From contig CAJOGI010000001.1 in assembly GCA_905234075.1 (NCBI GenBank), positions 1 through 64,000 on the forward strand: DNA of 64,000 nt, given 5' to 3'. Positions 41,091-49,276 of this stretch are shown here, in pieces. Position 1 is the stretch's first letter; the number at the start of each line of letters is the position of its first letter. Position numbers and translations under genes: made by a program. Below the pieces are notes generated by a model. The model was not told the DNA's origin. It saw only the letters and a list, made by a program, of their open reading frames with translations, and ran no database searches. Source of the stretch: an uncultured Synergistales bacterium (lineage in GTDB: Bacteria > Synergistota > Synergistia > Synergistales > Aminobacteriaceae).

Positions 41091-42407
41091 ATGAGACGTG
41101 CATCTATTTTTGAATTTGACGGAGTGCCTTCAATCACGGAGGCTCTCCCTTTAGCTTTTCAACATGTTTTGGCAATGATAGCGGGCTGTATAGCTCCGGC
41201 TATTATCGTCGCTAATATGGCTCTTTTGAGTCCAAGTGACAGCACTTTATTAATTCAGTCAGCGTTAGTCATCGCGGCTCTTACAACTTTATTGCAGCTA
41301 TTTCCGATCGGGAAGAAAAACGGCTTCCATATAGGCGCAAAATTGCCCGTCATAATGGGAATTAGTTTTGCCTATGTTCCAAGTATGCAGGCTATAGCGG
41401 TTGACTCTGGAGTCCCTGCGATATTAGGGGCGCAGATTGTCGGCGGAATTGTCGCAATTATTGTCGGACTTTCAGTTAAAAAAATACAAAAATTTTTTCC
41501 GCCGTTAATCACGGGCACAGTGGTTTTTACTATAGGCTTGTCGCTTTATCCCGTTGCTGTTAATTACATGGCCGGAGGAATAGGGAGCCCAACTTACGGT
41601 TCGCCTCTTAACTGGGGGATTGCTCTTTTAACCCTCGCAGTAGTAACGGCTTTCAATCATTTTGCTAAAGGCATTGCAAAATTATCATCAATTTTAATCG
41701 GAATGACAGTCGGCTACATTGCGGCTCTTTTATGCGGAATTGTAGATTTTTCGCCCATTGCAGAGGCTTCGCTTTTTTCACTCCCTAAACCGCTTCACTT
41801 CGGAGTTAAATTTGAAGCTGCCCCCTGCATAGCAATAGGTCTGTTATTTGCGATAAATTCCATTCAAGCTATCGGAGATTTTACGGCAACAACGAGCGGA
41901 GCTATGAATCGTTTTCCGACTGACGAGGAATTAAAAGGCGGCATCGTCGGCTACGGCACTGCAAATATTTTCGGGGCATTAATCGGCGGACTTCCGACGG
42001 CGAGTTTCTCTCAGAATGTCGGCATAGTAACGACCACAAAAGTTATTAACAGATGTGTGCTCGGACTTGCGGCTTTAATTTTATTGACGGCCGGAATAGT
42101 TCCGAAAGTTTCTGCACTGCTTACGACAATTCCGTTATGTGTGCTTGGAGGCGCAACGATTTCTGTCTTTGCGTCTATCTCGATGACGGGACTAAGATTA
42201 ATCGACAAAGAAAAATCAGATTACCGCAACAGTTCTATCGTTGGTCTTTCAGTTGCTCTCGGCATGGGAATTTATCAATATAAGCAGGCTCTTGCGTTAT
42301 TCCCTGCGTGGACGACAACAATTTTCGGGAACAGTCCCGTAGTAGTAGCTACGATTATGGCAATTTTTCTGAATATAATTTTGCCGAAACAAAAAGAAAA
42401 TAATTAG
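41091..42407 (+). CDS. NCS2 family purine/urate permease
   Basis: A 438-residue membrane protein with about 13-14 helices. NCS2 signatures are LPLAFQHVLAMIAGCIAPA near the start, the ATTSGAMNRFPTDEEL loop, and the QNVGIVTTTKVINR motif that lines the substrate site. Likely a proton symporter for xanthine, urate or a related purine. It closes the ygeX-ygeY-ygeW-arcC run and is followed by an intrinsic terminator. The substrate cannot be decided from sequence; a second NCS2 protein lies at 52639-53991. Confidence 0.92.
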   Translation: MRRASIFEFDGVPSITEALPLAFQHVLAMIAGCIAPAIIVANMALLSPSDSTLLIQSALVIAALTTLLQLFPIGKKNGFHIGAKLPVIMGISFAYVPSMQAIAVDSGVPAILGAQIVGGIVAIIVGLSVKKIQKFFPPLITGTVVFTIGLSLYPVAVNYMAGGIGSPTYGSPLNWGIALLTLAVVTAFNHFAKGIAKLSSILIGMTVGYIAALLCGIVDFSPIAEASLFSLPKPLHFGVKFEAAPCIAIGLLFAINSIQAIGDFTATTSGAMNRFPTDEELKGGIVGYGTANIFGALIGGLPTASFSQNVGIVTTTKVINRCVLGLAALILLTAGIVPKVSALLTTIPLCVLGGATISVFASISMTGLRLIDKEKSDYRNSSIVGLSVALGMGIYQYKQALALFPAWTTTIFGNSPVVVATIMAIFLNIILPKQKENN

Positions 42408-42426
42408 AAATTTTTCTAAAATATAA

Positions 42427-42460
42427 CCCGGAGGGCTTAATAAACTTTCCGGGCTTTTTA
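42427..42460 (+). terminator. terminator after the first purine permease
   Basis: CCCGGA (42427-42432) and TCCGGG (42448-42453) with a 15-base loop, followed by CTTTTTAT. A TATAAT at 42461-42466 just behind it may start the next transcript. Confidence 0.75.
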
Positions 42461-42503
42461 TATAATAAAACATAAAAATAATTAATTAAGGAAGGAAAAA
42501 ATT

Positions 42504-43394
42504 TTGAAATATAACGTAATAATTTTATCGTTGCTGATGTGCCTTTTTATTTTTTCATTTAAGGGTGAAGCTGATACCGATTTACAAAAAAATCAAAGCA
42601 TTAATCTTCAAAGCATCGGCAATGCCCGTGAGCTTGGCGGTTATGCTGCGGACAATGGAAGAAAAGTTAAACACGGCGTTCTGTTACGGACTGCAAGCCT
42701 AAATAAAATTTCAAGTGATGACATAGCGCGGCTGACGAAAATTTATAACTTGTCCGTCATAGCAGATTTAAGAATGAGTTTTGAAGCCGCGGCCAAGCCC
42801 GACCCGGTTATAGAAGGCGTTAAATATGTAAATCTGCGCGTCATTGACGAAGAGTTATACATGCGTAAACTCGAAAAAATATTATCAGGTGAAAAAGATC
42901 CTTTTGAAATTCTTAAAATTACAGTTAATAGCGGAATGATAAGCGACAATATTTATATTGATTTTCTGTCGGGAAATTTCGGTAAAAAAGCATACAGCGA
43001 ATTTTTCAAAGAGCTTTTGAATTTGCCGGAAGGACGTTCATTATTATTCCATTGCACGCAAGGCAAAGACCGTACAGGCTGCGCGGCCATGTTAATACTT
43101 TCTGCACTCGGTGTAAGCGAAGATATTATCTTAGAAGATTATATGCTCACGAATATTTTTAACGCCGGTTTAATCGAAAATGACCGCAAAATGCTTCTGT
43201 CTCGCGGAATAAAAGAAGACGAGCTTAAAAAATATATGTTCGTTCTAAATTCCGTAAACATAGAAATGATGACAAATGCTCTTTCATGGCTCAAAGAAAA
43301 TTACGGTTCGCCTGTCGGATATATTATTCATGAGCTTGGGATAAATGAAAATGAAATCGAAAAATTAAAATCGAAATTTCTTGAAAAGGAATAA
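42504..43394 (+). CDS. exported tyrosine/dual-specificity phosphatase
   Basis: A 296-residue phosphatase with an N-terminal signal/anchor (YNVIILSLLMCLFIFSF). The tyrosine-phosphatase signature is complete, HCTQGKDRTG near residue 185 (C-x5-R), with the N-terminal RNARELGGY-like segment IGNARELGGYAADNGR and RTASLNKIS typical of the protein-tyrosine phosphatase/Siw14-like bacterial family. It should act outside the cytoplasm on phosphotyrosine or a phospho-metabolite. Start is TTG with AAGGAAGGA upstream. Next to a STAS-kinase fusion gene and inside the purine island; role there unknown. Confidence 0.85.
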   Translation: MKYNVIILSLLMCLFIFSFKGEADTDLQKNQSINLQSIGNARELGGYAADNGRKVKHGVLLRTASLNKISSDDIARLTKIYNLSVIADLRMSFEAAAKPDPVIEGVKYVNLRVIDEELYMRKLEKILSGEKDPFEILKITVNSGMISDNIYIDFLSGNFGKKAYSEFFKELLNLPEGRSLLFHCTQGKDRTGCAAMLILSALGVSEDIILEDYMLTNIFNAGLIENDRKMLLSRGIKEDELKKYMFVLNSVNIEMMTNALSWLKENYGSPVGYIIHELGINENEIEKLKSKFLEKE

Positions 43395-43400
43395 GTTTTT

Positions 43401-44591
43401 ATGAAAACAGAATTAAAAGATAATGCCCTCACGATTTTTTTAGAGGGACGTTTGGACTCAAACAACGCCGGCGAAATTGAATCGCAAATTACGGAAGCAG
43501 TCTCGCAAAATCCGACAGCTTCAAAAATTCAAATTGACGTTGAAAAACTTGATTATATTTCTTCGGCGGGTCTGCGCGTTCTCTTAAAAATACGCAAGCA
43601 AGTTAAAAAGCCTCTGCCCGTTCTGAACGCTTCAAACGAACTTTACGAAATTTTTAACGTAACGGGCTTCACGGAATTACTTGACGTTCATAAAAAATTG
43701 CGCGAAGTCTCCATAGAAGGCTGCGAAGTCATCGGCGAGGGGGCTAACGGAAAAGTTTACCGCTTAACAAAGGACGAGATTATAAAAGTTTTCAAATACG
43801 GTGCTACTCTTGACAGCGTTGAAGCCGAACGTGAAGCAAGCCGCAAAGCATTTTTGTTGGGCGTGCCCTGTGCTATTGCCTTCGATACCGTTAAATGCGG
43901 AGACAGCTACGGAACTATTTACGAAATGTTAAACGCCGGGACGCTTTCAGAAAGAATTATGGCCGATCATGAAAGACTGCCGGAATTTGCAAAGGCTTCG
44001 GCTTTATTATTAAAACGGCTTCATGAAATTGAAGTGCCTGAAGGACAAATGCCCAGAGCCTCGCGTCTGCTGCATAACACGATTGACAAATTAAACGGAA
44101 TATTTACGCCCGATGAGATTGAAAAAATGCACGCGATTTATAATACAATCCCTGAAAAAAATCATTTCGTTCACAACGATTATCACCCTAAAAATATTAT
44201 GGAGTCAAACGGCGAATTAATGCTCATTGACTTAGGGGACGCAGGCATGGGAAATCCGATTATTGATATTATTCATGACTATTTCGTTTTTAATCTTGTC
44301 GGCAGGGTCTCCGGCCTTTATAAAGTATCTGATGACGACATCGGCTTCATCGGAATAACTTACCGCGATATGAGAGAATTTTGGAAAATTTTTCTTGAAA
44401 CTTATTGCAACGGCGATAATGAAAAAGTCATGAACCTTCAGGAAAAATTAGAGCCGCTTTCTCTGTTAATGTATATGTCAACAGCACTGTCGCACCCGTT
44501 AATGAGTGAAGAAGGGCGCAAGGCGTATATTGAAAAAATGCGCAATTTAGTTTTGTCGCGTTATGACGAACTTGTTAATTATAAATGGTAA
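43401..44591 (+). CDS. STAS domain fused to an aminoglycoside-phosphotransferase-like kinase
   Basis: A 396-residue two-domain protein. Residues 1-100 are a STAS (anti-sigma antagonist) domain: ALTIFLEGRLDSNNAGEIE, IDVEKLDYISSAGLRVLLK (with the Ser that is phosphorylated in SpoIIAA proteins), then VTGFTELLDV. Residues ~108-390 form an APH/choline-kinase-like domain: G-loop IGEGANGKVYRLTKDE, Lys in IIKVFKYG, catalytic HNDYHPKNIM and metal-binding LIDLGDAGMGNP. The combination resembles the paralogous family first noted in Fibrobacter (TIGR02172). Six bases after the phosphatase gene, suggesting a phosphatase-kinase signalling pair. Target unknown. Confidence 0.85.
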   Translation: MKTELKDNALTIFLEGRLDSNNAGEIESQITEAVSQNPTASKIQIDVEKLDYISSAGLRVLLKIRKQVKKPLPVLNASNELYEIFNVTGFTELLDVHKKLREVSIEGCEVIGEGANGKVYRLTKDEIIKVFKYGATLDSVEAEREASRKAFLLGVPCAIAFDTVKCGDSYGTIYEMLNAGTLSERIMADHERLPEFAKASALLLKRLHEIEVPEGQMPRASRLLHNTIDKLNGIFTPDEIEKMHAIYNTIPEKNHFVHNDYHPKNIMESNGELMLIDLGDAGMGNPIIDIIHDYFVFNLVGRVSGLYKVSDDDIGFIGITYRDMREFWKIFLETYCNGDNEKVMNLQEKLEPLSLLMYMSTALSHPLMSEEGRKAYIEKMRNLVLSRYDELVNYKW

Positions 44592-44596
44592 ATAAT

Positions 44597-44605
44597 TTGC
44601 AATAA
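44597..44605. promoter_or_regulatory. TTGCAATAA half-palindrome before xdhD
   Basis: TTGCAATAA in the 37-base gap before xdhD repeats nine of the twelve bases of the ssnA/ygeX palindrome. Candidate shared regulator site. Confidence 0.3.
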
Positions 44606-44628
44606 TTTTTTATAAGGAGCGTGATTTT

Positions 44629-47220
44629 ATGAGCGAGCTTTTTACGATTAAAGTCAATGGCCGTGAAGTTCAGACGGACAAAAATAAAAAATTAATCCGT
44701 TTTCTGCGCGATGATTTAGGCCTGTTATCTGTTAAGGACGGCTGCAGCGAAGGAGCTTGCGGAACTTGTACGATTTTAATGGACGGTCGGCCCGTTCGAG
44801 CCTGTATCATGACGACTAAGCAGGCTGACGGAAAAGAATTAATCACAGTCGAGGGGCTCTCGGATTTTGAGAAAGAAGCCTACGTTTACGCCTTCGGAAA
44901 AGCCGGAGCGGTGCAGTGCGGTTTTTGTACGCCCGGAATGATAATGGCATCGAAGGCTCTTCTAGACACAAATAAAAATCCCAACGAAGAGGACGTTAAA
45001 AAAGCCATTCGCGGAAATCTTTGCAGATGCACGGGATACAAAAAAATTCTCGAAGCTGTTTTGTTAGTTGCGGCAATTTTACGGGGCGATGAAAAAATTG
45101 ATGAAAATCTCGAACGCTCTAATAATTTTTCAGTCGGAGAACACACTTTCAGAAATGATGTCCGCGAAAAAGTTTTAGGCTACGGAAAATATCCTGATGA
45201 CATTTACATGGAAGGAATGCTGCACGGCTCCGCTGTCCGTTCGGCTTATCCGAGAGCAAAAATTCTTGACATCGATACAAGCGAAGCGAAAAAATTGCCC
45301 GGCGTTGTTGATATTTTGACAGCTGATGACGTTCCTAATAATAAGGTCGGACACATTCAGCAGGACTGGGACGTTTTCATAGCTAAAGGAGATATTACGC
45401 GCTGCGTCGGCGATGCTATATGCCTTGTTGTCGGAGAGAGCCGCGAAATTGTCGAAGAGGCTAAGAAATTAGTTAAGATTGATTATGAAGTCTTAACGCC
45501 CGTAAAAAATATTGACGAAGCAAAAGCCCCTGACGCTCCTCAAATTCATGCACACGCAAAGGGTAATTTATGCCAGAGCAGGCATGTTGTAAGAGGCGAC
45601 GCAAAAAAAGCCATCGAAAATTCAAAATACGTTGTAACTCAAACCTACGTAACACCGTTCACTGAACACGCTTTCTTAGAGCCTGAATGCGCCGTAGCTT
45701 TTCCGTATAAAAACGGCGTGAAAATTCTTTCAACGGATCAAGGCACTTACGACACGCGCAAAGAGACCGCAATAATGTTCGGCTGGGAGCCTGAAAGAGT
45801 TGTCGTTGAAAATGCTTTAGTAGGCGGAGGCTTCGGAGGCAAGGAAGATGTTTCTGTTCAGCACTTGGCCGCGCTGGCCGCCGTTAAATTAAACCGCCCC
45901 GTAAAAGTTAAATTGAGCCGTCAGGAAAGCATAAACTTTCACCCGAAACGCCACGCGATGGTCGGGACGTTCACTCTTGGCTGCGACGAGAACGGAATTT
46001 TTACGGGCTTGGACTGCGAAATTAATTTTGATACGGGGGCTTACGCCTCACTCTGCGGACCTGTTCTTGAAAGAGCCTGCACTCACTCCGTCGGGCCGTA
46101 CTGCTATCAAAATACCGACATTCGCGGCTACGGTTACTACACAAATAATCCTCCCGCAGGAGCTTTTAGGGGCTTCGGAGTATGTCAGAGCGAATTTGCA
46201 TTAGAACAAAATATTAACCTGCTCGCTGAAAAAGTCGGAATATCAGCGTGGGAAATTCGTTACAGAAATGCAATAGAGCCCGGAAAAGTTTTGCCAAACG
46301 GTCAAATCGCTGACTGCTCCACCGCGTTGAAAGAAACTTTGTTAGCCGTTAAAGATGTCTATGAAAAAAATAAATCTCACGCCGGAATAGCCTGCGCAAT
46401 GAAAAACGCCGGAGTCGGTGTCGGACTTCCTGACAAAGGACGCGCAAAAATTAAAGTTGAGGACAGCACAGTCTGCCTGTACACTGCCGCAAGCGACATC
46501 GGGCAGGGCTGCTCTACTGTATTCATGCAAATTCTTGAGTCAACGTTAGGACTTCCACGCGACAAAATGAAATTAATGCCGGGCAGCACGGAGACTTCCC
46601 CCGACTCCGGGACGACTTCGGGCTCTCGTCAGACATTAATAACCGGCGAGGCTGTGAGAATGGTCGGAGTAACTTTCAAGAAAGCTCTCGATGAAGCCGG
46701 CGGAGATATTTCAAAATTAGAAGGACAAGAATTTTTTGAAGAGTTCTTTGACCCGACAGACAAGCTGGGAGCAGACAAGCCCAATCCCAAGAGCCATGTT
46801 GCATACGGATTTGCTACTCATGTAGTAATTCTTGACGATAACGGCAAAGTCTCCGAAGTTTACGCAGCGCATGACTCAGGAAAAGTTGTCAACCCCACGT
46901 CCATTCAAGGCCAGATTGAAGGCGGCGTGTTAATGGGGCTCGGCTACGCTTTGACCGAAGATTTTCCGTTAGATAACTGCGTGCCTAAGGCAAAATTCGG
47001 AACGCTGGGCCTTATGCGTGCCACTGACATTCCGAACATTCACGCGATTTACGTTGAAAAAGGTGAGCTTCTGCCGTTCGCTTACGGAGCAAAGGGGATC
47101 GGAGAAATTGCGACAATCCCGACAGCACCGGCCGCCGCAGGAGCGTATTATGCACGTGATAAAGTCTTTCGCTCTAAATTGCCGATGGACGGAACACCTT
47201 ATCGTCCGAAGAAAAAATAG
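44629..47220 (+). CDS. xdhD: selenium-dependent xanthine dehydrogenase, fused Fe-S and Mo subunits
   Basis: An 863-residue molybdenum hydroxylase. The N-terminus holds two 2Fe-2S clusters: plant-type Cys 39, 44, 47, 59, and a helical cluster in VQCGFCTPG and NLCRCTGY. The Mo-binding part starts near 170 (VREKVLGYGKYPDDIYMEG) with VGGGFGGKEDVS, GAFRGFGVCQSEFALEQ, DIGQGCSTVFM and the catalytic Glu in AYGAKGIGEIATIPT. No FAD domain is present. It matches the Se-dependent XDH family (TIGR03311) and E. coli XdhD, in which a labile selenium ligand, not selenocysteine, sits on molybdenum; there is no in-frame TGA. It should hydroxylate xanthine or hypoxanthine, or reduce urate. Its companions yqeB and yqeC follow. 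Confidence 0.93.
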   Translation: MSELFTIKVNGREVQTDKNKKLIRFLRDDLGLLSVKDGCSEGACGTCTILMDGRPVRACIMTTKQADGKELITVEGLSDFEKEAYVYAFGKAGAVQCGFCTPGMIMASKALLDTNKNPNEEDVKKAIRGNLCRCTGYKKILEAVLLVAAILRGDEKIDENLERSNNFSVGEHTFRNDVREKVLGYGKYPDDIYMEGMLHGSAVRSAYPRAKILDIDTSEAKKLPGVVDILTADDVPNNKVGHIQQDWDVFIAKGDITRCVGDAICLVVGESREIVEEAKKLVKIDYEVLTPVKNIDEAKAPDAPQIHAHAKGNLCQSRHVVRGDAKKAIENSKYVVTQTYVTPFTEHAFLEPECAVAFPYKNGVKILSTDQGTYDTRKETAIMFGWEPERVVVENALVGGGFGGKEDVSVQHLAALAAVKLNRPVKVKLSRQESINFHPKRHAMVGTFTLGCDENGIFTGLDCEINFDTGAYASLCGPVLERACTHSVGPYCYQNTDIRGYGYYTNNPPAGAFRGFGVCQSEFALEQNINLLAEKVGISAWEIRYRNAIEPGKVLPNGQIADCSTALKETLLAVKDVYEKNKSHAGIACAMKNAGVGVGLPDKGRAKIKVEDSTVCLYTAASDIGQGCSTVFMQILESTLGLPRDKMKLMPGSTETSPDSGTTSGSRQTLITGEAVRMVGVTFKKALDEAGGDISKLEGQEFFEEFFDPTDKLGADKPNPKSHVAYGFATHVVILDDNGKVSEVYAAHDSGKVVNPTSIQGQIEGGVLMGLGYALTEDFPLDNCVPKAKFGTLGLMRATDIPNIHAIYVEKGELLPFAYGAKGIGEIATIPTAPAAAGAYYARDKVFRSKLPMDGTPYRPKKK

Positions 47221-47226
47221 AAAGTG

Positions 47227-47248
47227 AGGAATTATAGGAATTAGGAAT
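47227..47248 (+). repeat. degenerate heptamer repeat, inverted relative to the next copy
   Basis: AGGAATTA, TAGGAAT, TAGGAAT just after xdhD. It faces the C-rich copy at 47261-47293 across AAACAAAAAA, so the two can form a long hairpin. Confidence 0.7.
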
Positions 47249-47260
47249 GAAAAACAAAAA

Positions 47261-47293
47261 AACTCCTACCTCCTACCTCCTAATTCCTACCTG
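47261..47293 (-). repeat. heptamer repeat copy before yqeB (four units)
   Basis: Minus strand: CAGG, TAGGAAT, TAGGAGG, TAGGAGG, TAGGAGT. It ends six bases before the yqeB ATG and leaves no visible ribosome-binding site. Confidence 0.95.
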
Positions 47294-47298
47294 AAAAA

Positions 47299-48093
47299 AT
47301 GCTTGCATGTATTCGAGGGGCGGGGGATTTAGCTTCCGGGATTGCAGTGAGGCTCTTCCGCTCCAACTTCAAAATTATTATGCTTGACATCGAAAATCCG
47401 ACGACCGTCCGCAGAACTGTGAGTTTCTCTGAGGCTGTCCGTTTGGGAAAAACTTTTGTCGAGGATATTGTCGCATACCGCGCTGAAAATTTTAGCGAGG
47501 CTCTGGAAATCGCAAATAAAAATTCCGTTGCCGTTCTTGTTGACCCTGACGGAAGCGTCATAAAAAATATTGCGCCTGATGTTTTAATTGACGCAATAAT
47601 AGCAAAAAAGAACTTGGGCACAAAAATTAACGATGCTCCGATAGTAATCGGCGTAGGGCCGGGTTTTACGGCCGGGATTGACTGCCATGCTGTAATCGAA
47701 ACGAAACGCGGACACACTTTAGGCCGGGCATTTTATAAGAAAGGTGCGAAGGCTATAAAAAATACCGGCGTTCCAGGAAATATCGGAGGCTATTCAGTTG
47801 AAAGAGTTTTACGAGCTCCGTGCGACGGCGTTATAACTCCCGTTAAGGAAATCGGCGACATAGTCAAAGCCGGAGAAATTGCTGCGACTGTTGATAATAC
47901 TCCGCTATACTGCACGATTGACGGAATGCTGCGCGGAATGTTGGCACCAGGCGTAAAAGTTTTTGAGGGCATGAAAAGCGGCGACATTGACCCAAGAGGC
48001 GCGGAGGTCGATTATTTGAAAGTCTCCGATAAAGCTCTCTCAATCGCCGGCGGAGTTTTAGAAGCAATTTTGCATTTTCATGAAAATAATTAA
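47299..48093 (+). CDS. yqeB: YqeB: selenium-dependent molybdenum cofactor maturation protein
   Basis: A 264-residue protein of the TIGR03309 family found with Se-dependent molybdenum hydroxylases. The N-terminal Rossmann-like fold (IRGAGDLASGIAVRLFRSN) is followed by MLDIENPTTVRRTVSFSEA, VGVGPGFTAGIDCHAVIET and a lipoyl/biotin-like C-terminal half (APCDGVITPVKEIGD, VKAGEIAATV). It probably helps put selenium on the molybdenum of XdhD; the exact reaction is not known. The ATG has no clear ribosome site because a heptamer repeat fills the upstream region. The yqeC start overlaps its end by 14 bases. Confidence 0.93.
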   Translation: MLACIRGAGDLASGIAVRLFRSNFKIIMLDIENPTTVRRTVSFSEAVRLGKTFVEDIVAYRAENFSEALEIANKNSVAVLVDPDGSVIKNIAPDVLIDAIIAKKNLGTKINDAPIVIGVGPGFTAGIDCHAVIETKRGHTLGRAFYKKGAKAIKNTGVPGNIGGYSVERVLRAPCDGVITPVKEIGDIVKAGEIAATVDNTPLYCTIDGMLRGMLAPGVKVFEGMKSGDIDPRGAEVDYLKVSDKALSIAGGVLEAILHFHENN

Positions 48094-49276
48094 CTCCTGC
48101 CTCCTGCCTCCTACTTCCTACTTCCTAACTCCTACCTGTATAGCGGTCGTCGGTGCAGGCGGAAAAAGTACGTTAATCGAAAATTTAGCTGAAAAATTTG
48201 CCGCTGAAAATAAAAAGGTCTGTATCACAACAACGACACATATTTATAAAAATCATGACCGTGAAAATATTTTTTATGCCGGAACGGACGAGGGTGAAAA
48301 GCTTTCTTATCCGGGCGACGAAAATTTTTCACGGCTTTGTGCTTCTTATGACGTTGTTTTAGTTGAGGCTGACGGCTCAAAACATTTCCCGATAAAAATT
48401 CCTAATGAAAACGAGCCTGTTATCCCTTCTAACGTCAATGAAATTTTTGTAGTCATGGGATTAAACGCTCTTGGCCGTCCTGTCGGCGAAGTCTGCCAGC
48501 GTTTCGATAAAGAAAAATTAATTGCAAAATTCCCCGGCATTGACGAAAAATTTTTAGTGAATGACGAGTTAATTAATTTCATTGCAGAAAAATTTTATAT
48601 AAGGCCGCTGAAAAAAAATTTTCCTGACACAAAAATAAATTTTATAAAAAATAATTTTTTATCACTTCCTACCTCCTGCCTCCTAACTCCTAGCTCAAAA
48701 GTTGCTTTGATTTTATTAGCTTCGGGAATGTCAAAACGCTTTGAGGCTGATAAAAATAAACTTTTCTATAAAATTCACGGCAAAGAAATTTTCAGATACG
48801 GCCTTGAGGCTTTAATAAACGCTAAAAAAATTTTGAGTAAAAATAAAATTAATTCCCAAGTTTTTATAACAGGCGGAAATATTAAAGAATATGAGGACGT
48901 AAAAATTATTGACAATCCCGACAGGCTCGAAGGCATCGCAGGCTCAATAAGGCACGGAACAGAAGCCGCGATAAAAAATAATTGTAATGCGGTTTTATTT
49001 TTTGCTGCCGACATGCCGAATTTTCCTGCCGAAGACATAGCAGAACTAGTCCGCGAATTTTTATTCTCAAAAAAATTATGCGGCTGTGCTTTCTCAAATT
49101 ATCCGGCTAATCCCGGAATTTTTGCAGCTTCAATGTATAAAGATTTATTAAAACTTTCGGGCGATACCGGTGCGTTAAAAATTATCAGGAAAAACCCCGA
49201 AAAAACTCATTATTACGTCGTAAGACCCGAAAAACTTTTTGATATTGATATTCTAAACGACACCGCCGATTTTTAA
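48080..49276 (+). CDS. YqeC-MocA fusion protein joined through a translated heptamer repeat
   Basis: A 398-residue fusion. Residues ~20-195 are YqeC (selenium cofactor protein, P-loop-like VVGAGGKSTLIENLAEKF, TTTTHIYKN, VLVEADGSKHFPIK, EVCQRFDKEKL). Residues ~207-395 are a MocA-type cytidylyltransferase/NTP-transferase (LILLASGMSKRFEADKNKL, ITGGNI, FFAADMPNFPAEDIA, NPGIFAASMYKDLL, GDTGALKII). MocA normally moves CMP onto molybdopterin. The first ~18 residues and the inter-domain stretch SLPTSCLLTPSS are both encoded by heptamer repeats (48090-48138, 48664-48696), so each domain has lost its own start and is replaced by repeat-derived sequence. The ATG lies inside the end of yqeB. Confidence 0.88.
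   Translation: MKIINSCLLPPTSYFLTPTCIAVVGAGGKSTLIENLAEKFAAENKKVCITTTTHIYKNHDRENIFYAGTDEGEKLSYPGDENFSRLCASYDVVLVEADGSKHFPIKIPNENEPVIPSNVNEIFVVMGLNALGRPVGEVCQRFDKEKLIAKFPGIDEKFLVNDELINFIAEKFYIRPLKKNFPDTKINFIKNNFLSLPTSCLLTPSSKVALILLASGMSKRFEADKNKLFYKIHGKEIFRYGLEALINAKKILSKNKINSQVFITGGNIKEYEDVKIIDNPDRLEGIAGSIRHGTEAAIKNNCNAVLFFAADMPNFPAEDIAELVREFLFSKKLCGCAFSNYPANPGIFAASMYKDLLKLSGDTGALKIIRKNPEKTHYYVVRPEKLFDIDILNDTADF
48090..48138 (-). repeat. heptamer repeat copy encoding the YqeC N-terminus (six units)
   Basis: Minus strand: CAGG, TAGGAGT, TAGGAAG, TAGGAAG, TAGGAGG, CAGGAGG, CAGGAGT, TA. The longest copy in the window. Open in the fusion frame on the plus strand. Confidence 0.95.
48664..48696 (-). 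repeat. heptamer repeat copy at the YqeC-MocA junction (four units)
   Basis: Minus strand: GAGC, TAGGAGT, TAGGAGG, CAGGAGG, TAGGAAG, T. It lies entirely inside the fused reading frame and marks the domain boundary. Confidence 0.95.

Noticed and set aside
44629-47220. Selenocysteine in the Se-dependent xanthine dehydrogenase
   Set aside because: The reading frame has no internal TGA; this family uses a labile selenium ligand on molybdenum.
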